A DNA stretch of 11,309 bases, from the NCBI GenBank assembly GCA_964602455.1, contig CAZRRG010000074.1:1-11309 (forward strand). Direction: 5' to 3'. The notes beneath the pieces are model-generated. The model searched no databases. It saw nothing but the letters and a program-made list of their open reading frames with translations, and was not told the DNA's origin. The stretch's first letter is position 1; the number at the start of each line of letters is the position of its first letter. The DNA comes from JBBDIP01 sp964602455 (GTDB lineage: Bacteria; Bacillota; Sulfobacillia; Fermentithermobacillales; Fermentithermobacillaceae). The translations under genes and the position numbers were made by a program. Positions 1 to 6,002 of this stretch are shown here, one piece after another.

Positions 1-710
1 TGCAGGTCCACGAGTCGTGTGGTCACCCTATTGAGTTGGACCGGGTGTTCGGCCAGGAGGCAGCCTTTGCGGGCACCAGTTTCCTCACCCCCGAGAAGCT
101 CGGCAACTTCAGATACGGCTCGGACCAAGTGAACATCGTCGCCGACGCGACGCTGCCCGGCGGACTCGGTTCGTTCGGATATGACGACGAGGGCGTCCCG
201 GCGCAGCGCACCGTCATTGTGGACAAAGGAGTGTTCAAGAACTACCTGACGTCGAGGGAGACGGCTTCCGAACTCGGACAGGTGTCCAACGGTACCGCCC
301 GGTCCGACGGCTGGAACCACATCCCGATCATCCGGATGACCAACATCAACCTGGAGCCCGGCGATTGGACGCTTGACGAGATGATCAAAGACACCAAGGA
401 GGGTGTCTTCCTTGAGACCAACAAGTCCTGGTCCATCGACGATCGCCGCCTCAACTTCCAGTTCGGTGTCGAGATGGCTTACGAGATCAAGGACGGAGCT
501 TTGGGACCGATGCTTAAGAACGCCAACTACACCGGGATTACCTACGAGTTTTGGCGGTCCTGCGACGCGGTTGCGGGAAAGGACGAATGGCATCTCTGGG
601 GAATCCCCAACTGCGGAAAAGGGGAGCCCGGACAGGTCGCCCACGTCGGGCACGGCACCGCGCCGGCCAGGTTCCGCAACGTGAAAGTAGGAGTGGGCAA
701 GTGGCAGTAA
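1..710 (+). CDS. tldD: TldD-type metalloprotease, C-terminal part (5' truncated by window edge)
   Basis: The reading frame is open from the first full codon (position 3) to a TAA at 708-710, giving 235 residues. They open with QVHESCGH: the HExxxH zinc motif of TldD lies at visible residues 3-8. The partner protein TldE/PmbA lacks this motif, so this is TldD, not TldE. The third metal ligand expected in the family, a cysteine near the C-terminus, is present in PNCGKGEPGQ (visible residue 204). The ending GTAPARFRNVKVGV is typical of TldD in Bacillota and archaea. In the known family, TldD with TldE forms a cytoplasmic protease that degrades unfolded or modified small peptides (microcin B17 maturation, CcdA turnover in E. 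coli). The N-terminal half lies outside the window. The next gene, 21 nt downstream, is a D-aminopeptidase rather than TldE; TldE may lie upstream. Confidence 0.93.
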   Translation, partial: QVHESCGHPIELDRVFGQEAAFAGTSFLTPEKLGNFRYGSDQVNIVADATLPGGLGSFGYDDEGVPAQRTVIVDKGVFKNYLTSRETASELGQVSNGTARSDGWNHIPIIRMTNINLEPGDWTLDEMIKDTKEGVFLETNKSWSIDDRRLNFQFGVEMAYEIKDGALGPMLKNANYTGITYEFWRSCDAVAGKDEWHLWGIPNCGKGEPGQVAHVGHGTAPARFRNVKVGVGKWQ

Positions 711-717
711 GAGTTTC

Positions 718-725
718 AGGAGGTG
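718..725 (+). promoter_or_regulatory. Ribosome binding site that decides the dppA start
   Basis: AGGAGGTG is a full-strength Shine-Dalgarno sequence, 6 nt before the ATG at 732. An in-frame GTG at 723 lies inside this element and would have no ribosome binding site of its own, so the longer start should not be used. Confidence 0.85.
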
Positions 726-731
726 CAGCTC

Positions 732-1565
732 ATGAAGGTCTACATATCGGTTGACATGGAAGGCGGGACCGGTATAGCCAGCGCCAAGCACATGGCTGAC
801 GCCGGGTACACCAGGATGTGCAAGCTGCTGACACAGGAAGTTAACGCTGCGATCGCCGGGGCGTTCGATGCCGGGGCCACAGAGGTTCTGGTGAATGACG
901 CCCACGGCAGCATGACCAACATCCTGATCGAGGATCTGGACGAGCGCGCCGAACTCATAAGCGGCAGCAACAAGTGGCTTTGCCAGATGGAGGGCATCGA
1001 TGAGACCTACGATGCCGCGTTCTTCATCGGCTACCACGCCCATGAGGGCAACGAGGACGCCGTGCTGAACCACACCATAATGGGCGCCGCCGTGACCGAG
1101 ATAAAGCGCAACGGCGTTGTGGTGGGTGAGACCGCCATTAACGCCGGCATCGCCGGCGCGTACGGGGTCCCGGTGGTACTGGTGGCAGGCGACCACATCC
1201 TCTGCGCAGAGGCTAAGAGGTTCCTGGGCGACAACATCGAGACCGTGACCACCAAGCGTGCCATCGACCGTTACGCGGCCCGCGTGCTCCCGCCCAGGAA
1301 AGTCCAGACCCTGATGAGGGAAGCAGCAAAGAGGGCTCTGGCCAACCGGGCGTCGGTGAAGCCTCACAAGATTGAAGGTCCTATAGAGTTCCAGCTCACG
1401 ACCAAGCTCACCAGCATGGCGCACATGTGCTGCGTGTTCCCGGTTGTGGAGCGACGGGGGCCCAATGTGATCGCGGTCAAGGCTGACAACTACGTCGATG
1501 CATACAAGCAGCTTCTGGGATGCCTCATCATCTCCAAGACGGCCGCAAGCGGGTGGATAGGGTAG
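732..1565 (+). CDS. dppA: M55-family D-aminopeptidase
   Basis: The 277-residue product opens MKVYISVDMEGGTG, the hallmark of DppA-type D-aminopeptidases (B. subtilis DppA is about 274 residues). Expected zinc ligands and active-site residues are visible: D8 and E10 in SVDMEG, H58 in NDAHGS, H104 in GYHAHEG, H114 in VLNHT and E133 in GETAIN. Family knowledge: a cytoplasmic, self-compartmentalising decameric zinc enzyme that removes N-terminal D-amino acids (D-Ala-D-Ala, D-Ala-Gly-Gly), probably salvaging cell-wall peptides. Some M55 proteins are annotated only as peptide-transport proteins. No signal peptide or membrane segment is seen. It follows tldD by 21 nt and probably shares its transcript. 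No dipeptide permease genes are visible beside it, unlike in the B. subtilis dpp operon. The ATG at 732 is chosen because of the ribosome binding site at 718-725. Confidence 0.93.
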   Translation: MKVYISVDMEGGTGIASAKHMADAGYTRMCKLLTQEVNAAIAGAFDAGATEVLVNDAHGSMTNILIEDLDERAELISGSNKWLCQMEGIDETYDAAFFIGYHAHEGNEDAVLNHTIMGAAVTEIKRNGVVVGETAINAGIAGAYGVPVVLVAGDHILCAEAKRFLGDNIETVTTKRAIDRYAARVLPPRKVQTLMREAAKRALANRASVKPHKIEGPIEFQLTTKLTSMAHMCCVFPVVERRGPNVIAVKADNYVDAYKQLLGCLIISKTAASGWIG

Positions 1566-1622
1566 GTTCGTCGGCAAAGCGCGTGGAGTGCTAGCCTGAA
1601 GTCGATACTGGTCCGGAGATTT

Positions 1623-1660
1623 CGCCGCGGATGCGAGGATACACCTCAACATCGGCGGCG
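1623..1660. other. Long imperfect hairpin / dyad in the dppA-pcrA intergenic region
   Basis: Arms CGCCGC (1623-1628) and GCGGCG (1655-1660) pair, then GATG (1630-1633) with CATC (1650-1653), then GAGG (1635-1638) with CCTC (1644-1647), around a 5-nt ATACA loop. This makes 14 base pairs with a G-G mismatch and one 1x2 internal loop. No T-run follows, so it is not a standard intrinsic terminator. It ends 18 nt before the -10 box at 1679, so its right arm covers the place where a -35 box would sit. It could be an operator, a U-less terminator or 3'-end stabiliser for the tldD-dppA transcript, or chance in GC-rich DNA. Confidence 0.5.
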
Positions 1661-1678
1661 ATGTCCTTCCGGTTCCGG

Positions 1679-1684
1679 TATAAT
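1679..1684 (+). promoter_or_regulatory. Putative -10 box of the pcrA-ligA-gatCAB promoter
   Basis: TATAAT is a perfect SigA-type -10 hexamer in the only sizeable intergenic gap (162 bp), 43 nt before the pcrA ATG. Transcription would start near 1691, giving a leader of about 37 nt. No TTGACA-like -35 is seen at 16-19 nt spacing (the sequence there is cggcga or similar), and there is no extended TG motif. The promoter may be weak or activator-dependent. The position makes it the best candidate for the whole downstream cluster. Confidence 0.5.
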
Positions 1685-1727
1685 GCCCTTAGCAGCCGCG
1701 AATACATAAGGAATCGGTTGGTGACTC

Positions 1728-3668
1728 ATGCCCAAAGACATCCTGCAAGGCCTCAACCCGAAGCAAGTGGAGGCAGTCACGCACGGAGAAGGACCGCTCC
1801 TCATTCTGGCTGGCGCCGGGTCAGGGAAGACCACGGTCCTCACCAGGCGTGTTGCCTATCTGATATCGCAAGGTGTTTCGCCCCGGTCCATTCTCGCCAT
1901 CACCTTCACCAACAAGGCAGCGGAGGAACTCAAGACCCGCATTGTGTCGCTCCTTGGTGAAGACGCCGGCAGCGGTGTATGGGCCATGACATTTCACGCG
2001 ACCTGCGTGCGCATACTCCGGGCCGAGTTCCCGTCTCTAGGCAGGTCCGGAAGCTTCTCGATACTGGATGACGGAGACCAGCTGCGGGTTATGAAGCAAG
2101 TGCTGAAGGAACTGAACCTGTCGGAGAAGATGTACCCTCCTGCCGGGCTCTTGCGGTCAATATCCCGCGCAAAGGATGAGCTGAAGGGACCCGAGGAGTA
2201 CGCCAGGAGCGCCCAGACCTTCTTCGAGACCAGGGTTGCCCAGGCGTACGGCCTGTACCAGAAGAAACTCGGCGAGCAAGACAGCCTGGACTTCGATGAC
2301 CTCATCATGCAGACGGTCTTCCTGTTCCAGGATAGGCCCGACATCCTGGCAAAATACCAGAACAGATTCCGGTACATCATGGTCGATGAGTACCAGGATA
2401 CCAACCGCGCGCAGTACGAACTGACGCGCCTTCTGGCGTCCGCGCCTCCCCACAACATCGCGGTGGTAGGGGACGACGACCAGAGCATCTACACCTTCAG
2501 GGGCGCCGACATCCGCAACATCCTTGAGTTCGAGAGGGACTATCCCGGATGCCATGTGGTGAAGTTGGAGCAAAACTACAGGTCGACCCAGGTCATTCTT
2601 GACGGCGCCTACCACGTTGTGAGCAACAATTCCATGAGGAAGGACAAGCGTCTCTGGACCTCGTCCGAAGGCGGATTGCCCATTACCCTGTACGCGGCCC
2701 AGAGCGGCGAGGATGAGGCGCGGTTTGTGGCAGGAGAGATTGAGGGCATCATTGATGCAGGGCGTCCTCTGAGTTCTTGCGCTATCCTGTTCAGGACCAA
2801 CGCCCAATCCAGGCTCTTCGAGGAGCAGTTCATGGACCGGGGGATCCCCTACGCGATCCTATCGGGGCGCAAGTTCTACGAGCGCAAGCACAACCGGGAC
2901 GCTATCGCCTACATGAGGCTGCTACTCAACCCAAGGGACTTTGTCTCCTTGGAACGGGTGATCAACGAGCCGCCCAGGGGACTGGGTCCGGCGGCGTTCG
3001 CCAAGATCGCGGATCACGCCAGGGAGACCGGCAAGACCCTGGTGCAGTCCCTTATGGAGGCCGCATCGATCAAGGGACTTACCGCGCCACAGAAGAAGGC
3101 CGCGACAGAGCTGGGAACGACACTCCACGAGGTCGCCGGGAAGGCGCAGGCGCAACCGCTGCACCACACTCTTAACGAGGTCCTGGAGAGGACAGGCTAT
3201 TTGAGGCACCTCGACGCTCAGGGGACCTCCGAGAGCGAGAGCCGCCTCGAAGACCTGGACCAGCTCATGATTTCGGCCAGGCAGTTCTGGGAGGGCGAGG
3301 GCGAACGTGGATTGGCCGAGTATCTTGAGCAAGTCGCTCTGGTATCGGACCAGGACAGCTACGACCAAAAGAAGGACGCCTGCGTCATGGGGACTCTGCA
3401 CTCTGCCAAAGGGCTGGAGTTTGAGACGGTGTTCCTGGTGGGCATGGAGGAAGGGCTGCTGCCTCACGTGAGGTCCATCATGGACGAGCGGCAGCTCGAG
3501 GAAGAACGGCGGCTCATGTATGTTGGCATGACCCGCGCCAAGAAGCATCTGTACCTTACGTTCTCCTTTGCGCGGGAGATGAACGCCGGTTCTACGAGAA
3601 TGAAAGTGTCGAGGTTTGTTTCTGAGATCCCGAGGGAGCTTCTGGATGTGAAGACCTGGGAAGGGTAG
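1728..3668 (+). CDS. pcrA: UvrD/PcrA-type superfamily 1A DNA helicase, short C-terminus
   Basis: The 646-residue product carries the full SF1A motif set in order: Walker A AGAGSGKTT (K34), motif Ia ITFTNKAAE (58-66), motif II DEYQDTN (D220-E221), motif III GDDDQSIYTFRGA (D249 onward), motif IV EQNYRST, motif V GTLHSAKGLEFETVF (from 555) and motif VI EEERRLMYVGMTRA with the arginine finger near R603. Family role: ATP-driven 3'-5' unwinding in nucleotide excision repair, plasmid replication and clearing of RNA polymerase or RecA. Typical PcrA proteins are 720-740 residues. Here the protein stops just after VSRFVSEIPRELL, so the linker and C-terminal Tudor-like RNA-polymerase-binding domain are missing. 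The stop is followed closely by the ligA ribosome binding site, so no tail is hidden downstream. An in-frame TGA at 1722 makes ATG 1728 the first possible start, with GGTGA at 1720-1724 as a close Shine-Dalgarno. A Rep-like name is possible, but the ligA linkage favours pcrA. Confidence 0.95.
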   Translation: MPKDILQGLNPKQVEAVTHGEGPLLILAGAGSGKTTVLTRRVAYLISQGVSPRSILAITFTNKAAEELKTRIVSLLGEDAGSGVWAMTFHATCVRILRAEFPSLGRSGSFSILDDGDQLRVMKQVLKELNLSEKMYPPAGLLRSISRAKDELKGPEEYARSAQTFFETRVAQAYGLYQKKLGEQDSLDFDDLIMQTVFLFQDRPDILAKYQNRFRYIMVDEYQDTNRAQYELTRLLASAPPHNIAVVGDDDQSIYTFRGADIRNILEFERDYPGCHVVKLEQNYRSTQVILDGAYHVVSNNSMRKDKRLWTSSEGGLPITLYAAQSGEDEARFVAGEIEGIIDAGRPLSSCAILFRTNAQSRLFEEQFMDRGIPYAILSGRKFYERKHNRDAIAYMRLLLNPRDFVSLERVINEPPRGLGPAAFAKIADHARETGKTLVQSLMEAASIKGLTAPQKKAATELGTTLHEVAGKAQAQPLHHTLNEVLERTGYLRHLDAQGTSESESRLEDLDQLMISARQFWEGEGERGLAEYLEQVALVSDQDSYDQKKDACVMGTLHSAKGLEFETVFLVGMEEGLLPHVRSIMDERQLEEERRLMYVGMTRAKKHLYLTFSFAREMNAGSTRMKVSRFVSEIPRELLDVKTWEG

Positions 3669-3674
3669 CTAGGC

Positions 3675-3681
3675 GGGGAGG
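3675..3681 (+). promoter_or_regulatory. Ribosome binding site that decides the ligA start
   Basis: GGGGAGG lies 8 nt before the GTG at 3690 but only 2 nt before the in-frame GTG at 3684. The spacing favours 3690; the two starts differ by only two residues. Confidence 0.7.
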
Positions 3682-3689
3682 CGGTGCTC

Positions 3690-5729
3690 GTGAAGGACCT
3701 TTCGGATCGTGAGATCGTAGAGCGGCTGGAGTCCCTGAGGGAGCAGGTGAGGGAGCACCAGTACCGGTACTATGTTCTGGATAACCCAACGATCTCCGAT
3801 GCGGAGTATGACGCGCTCTACCGCGAACTGGAGCGAATCGAGTCTGAGCATCCGGACCTTGTAACGCCGGACTCACCCACGCAAAGGGTCGGTGGAGAGG
3901 TCTCAACCGCGTTCAGGTCGGTTCCGCACAGGAAACCCGTCCTCAGCCTGTCCAACTCCTTCACGGAGGACGAAGTGCGGGCTTTTGACCGCAGGATCCG
4001 TGACTTCGCCGGCGTCGATCGGCGCCTATCCTATGTCGTGGAACCCAAAATCGACGGGCTTTCCGTCATACTCCGGTACGAGGGGGGAAAGCTGTCGCTG
4101 GCCCTCACTCGCGGCGACGGGCTAACCGGTGAAGACGTAACCCGCAACGTCAGGACGGTCAAGGCGATCCCCCTGCAACTGCGGAGCCTCGACCTATCGG
4201 GTCCGCCGTCCTTCCTTGAGGTAAGGGGCGAGATCTACCTTCCCAAAGCCGACTTTGCCAAGTTGAACGAGGAACGGGATGCCCTGGGGCTCACCACCTT
4301 CGCCAACCCCCGGAACGCGGCGGCGGGGTCTCTAAGGCAGCTGGACCCCAAGGTTACCGCCCAAAGGCCGCTACGTGCCCTGGTCTATGAAGCCAGAGAG
4401 GTCGTCGACTCACAGGGTGTGCCCGTGGTGTGGCAGACCGAAGTAGAGACCCTCTCGAAGTTGAAGGCTCTCGGGTTTCCGGTACCGCCCTACGACCTTT
4501 GCGGATCCCTGGATGAGCTCTTGGCGCGCATACCGGAGTGGGAAAGCAAGAGGCACAATCTTCCCTATGACACCGACGGGATCGTCGTGAAACTTGACGA
4601 CAAGGTGCTGGGCGAGAGCATGGGGGCGACCGGGCATTCCCCCCGGTCGCAGCTGGCCTACAAGTTCCCGGCGGAGCAGGTTGAGACCCGGGTGTTGGAT
4701 ATCGAGATTACCGTGGGCAGGACCGGCGTTCTCACTCCAACCGCGATCTTGGAGCCGGTGAGAGTAAGCGGCTCCACCGTCTCCCGGGCCGTTCTCCACA
4801 ACGAGGACGTGATAAGGGAGAAGGACGTCCGGATCGGCGACGTTGTCATACTGCACAAAGCAGGAGAGGTTATCCCTGAGATAGTCTCCGTGCTCAAAGA
4901 GAAGCGTACCGGGCAGGAGAGTGAGTTCGTTTTCCCCGCGAACTGCCCTGCGTGCGGTTCCGACGTTGTACGGCTTCCGGGTGAAGCGGCTCACAGGTGC
5001 ACGGGAATGGCATGTCCCGCGCAGCTGCGAGAGCACCTCATCCACTTTGCTTCTCGCGACGGAATGGACATCCGCGGCCTCGGCCCTGCGATGGTTGACT
5101 TGCTCCTCGCGGCTGGGCTCGTCAAGGATGCCGGCGACCTATACAGTCTCACCAAGGAGCAACTGGCATCGCTCCCGAGGATGGGAGAGAAGTCCGCCGA
5201 GAACCTCCTTGAGGCCATCAGGGGCTCTGCCGACAGGTCCCTTGCAAGACTCTTGTACGCTCTCGGTATAAGGCATGTCGGACAGAGGACAGCGGAAACC
5301 CTGGCGGATAGGTTTCTGAGCCTGGACGCTTTTCTCGCCGCGACCCCAGAGGAGTTGTCGGAGGCCTCAGACGTTGGTCCAGAGACCGTGAGGTCTATCG
5401 AGATATCCCGTTCCCAGGAGTCCATGAAGGCCCTTGTGCAGAAGCTCAAGAGCGCAGGAGTCAAGGCTGCCACTGAGACGGCGACCGGCACGGCTCCAGC
5501 CGGAGGACCTCTGGAGGGAAAGACGGTTGTTGTGACCGGCACTATTCCAGGGATGAGCCGGTCCGAAGCCGAACAGCGGATCCGGGAACTCGGCGGCAAG
5601 CCGTCTTCGTCGGTTTCAAAGAACACGTACGCTGTGGTGGTCGGAGAAAGCCCCGGCAGCAAAGCCCAGAAAGCCAGAGAGCTGGGTATCCGGATTATCG
5701 ATGCGGAGGAGTTTCTCAGATGGAAATAG
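3690..5729 (+). CDS. ligA: NAD+-dependent DNA ligase LigA
   Basis: The 679-residue product has normal LigA length and domain order. Domain Ia (about 1-70) contains YRYYVLDNPTISDAEYD, which binds the NMN part of NAD+. The nucleotidyltransferase domain follows, with the adenylated lysine K120 in the KIDG motif and later the GDGLTGEDVT, NPRNAAAGSLRQLDP and YDTDGIVVKLD motifs. Next come an OB fold, a four-cysteine zinc finger (C419, C422, C437, C442), helix-hairpin-helix repeats and a C-terminal BRCT domain (about 607-679, LEGKTVVVTGTIPG). It seals nicks between Okazaki fragments and in repair, using NAD+. Its neighbour pcrA, 21 nt upstream, is the usual Bacillota partner; its last 10 nt overlap gatC. 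One oddity is PRSQLAYKFP at residues 318-327, where most LigA proteins have PRWAIAYKFP. GTG 3690 was chosen from ribosome binding site spacing. Confidence 0.97.
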   Translation: MKDLSDREIVERLESLREQVREHQYRYYVLDNPTISDAEYDALYRELERIESEHPDLVTPDSPTQRVGGEVSTAFRSVPHRKPVLSLSNSFTEDEVRAFDRRIRDFAGVDRRLSYVVEPKIDGLSVILRYEGGKLSLALTRGDGLTGEDVTRNVRTVKAIPLQLRSLDLSGPPSFLEVRGEIYLPKADFAKLNEERDALGLTTFANPRNAAAGSLRQLDPKVTAQRPLRALVYEAREVVDSQGVPVVWQTEVETLSKLKALGFPVPPYDLCGSLDELLARIPEWESKRHNLPYDTDGIVVKLDDKVLGESMGATGHSPRSQLAYKFPAEQVETRVLDIEITVGRTGVLTPTAILEPVRVSGSTVSRAVLHNEDVIREKDVRIGDVVILHKAGEVIPEIVSVLKEKRTGQESEFVFPANCPACGSDVVRLPGEAAHRCTGMACPAQLREHLIHFASRDGMDIRGLGPAMVDLLLAAGLVKDAGDLYSLTKEQLASLPRMGEKSAENLLEAIRGSADRSLARLLYALGIRHVGQRTAETLADRFLSLDAFLAATPEELSEASDVGPETVRSIEISRSQESMKALVQKLKSAGVKAATETATGTAPAGGPLEGKTVVVTGTIPGMSRSEAEQRIRELGGKPSSSVSKNTYAVVVGESPGSKAQKARELGIRIIDAEEFLRWK

Positions 5730-6001
5730 ACGTGAAACATGTGGCCGACCTGGCCAGGGTCCGGCTGTCGCCGGAGGAGATGCAGGAGATGGAGAAAGAC
5801 CTGCGCGGCATCCTATCTCACATCGAGAGGCTCAAAGAGGTCCCGGTGGATGACGTCCCGCCGACCTTTGGTCCGGCCAAGTCCGCCGGACTCCGGCTCG
5901 AGGAGGATGCGCCCAAGCCGGGGCTGCACCGCGATCAGGTCCTCAAGATGGCTCCAGCAACTCTGGACGGCAACATCCTGGTGCCGAAGGAGGCGCGGTG
6001 A
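5720..6001 (+). CDS. gatC: Asp/Glu-tRNA amidotransferase subunit C
   Basis: A 93-residue protein beginning MEIDVKHVADLARVRLSPEE, with IERLKEVPVDDVPPTF and a C-terminal DQVLKMAP...NILVPK, the standard GatC pattern and length. GatC wraps around the GatA-GatB interface and stabilises the complex; it has no catalytic site. The ATG overlaps the last 10 nt of ligA, and its ribosome binding site GGAGGA (5705-5710) lies inside ligA, 9 nt upstream, so its translation is probably coupled to ligA. gatA follows after a single base. Confidence 0.95.
   Translation: MEIDVKHVADLARVRLSPEEMQEMEKDLRGILSHIERLKEVPVDDVPPTFGPAKSAGLRLEEDAPKPGLHRDQVLKMAPATLDGNILVPKEAR
5987..5993 (+). promoter_or_regulatory. Ribosome binding site that decides the gatA start
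   Basis: AAGGAGG near the end of gatC sits 9 nt before the GTG at 6003. The gatA reading frame stays open far upstream through gatC, so this site and family alignment are what fix the start. Confidence 0.8.
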
Positions 6002-6002
6002 C

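Noticed and set aside
1566..1727. LexA/SOS operator controlling pcrA
   Set aside because: I looked for the Bacillota box GAACN4GTTC and found no match in the intergenic region.
3669..3689. A hidden frameshifted PcrA tail after the stop codon
   Set aside because: Only 21 nt lie before the ligA start, and ligA is clearly genuine from its first residues, so there is no room for the missing domain.
4991..5740. Long minus-strand open frame (249 codons) opposite ligA and the start of gatC; similar ones at 2157-2807, 2922-3548, 4410-5045 and 7384-7962
   Set aside because: They lie antisense to well-recognised genes, their translations resemble no family I know, and such shadow frames are expected in GC-rich coding DNA.
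5739..6002. Upstream extension of the gatA reading frame across gatC
   Set aside because: The translation is a tryptophan/arginine-rich shadow of gatC. The ribosome binding site at 5987-5993 and the triad numbering both place the gatA start at 6003.
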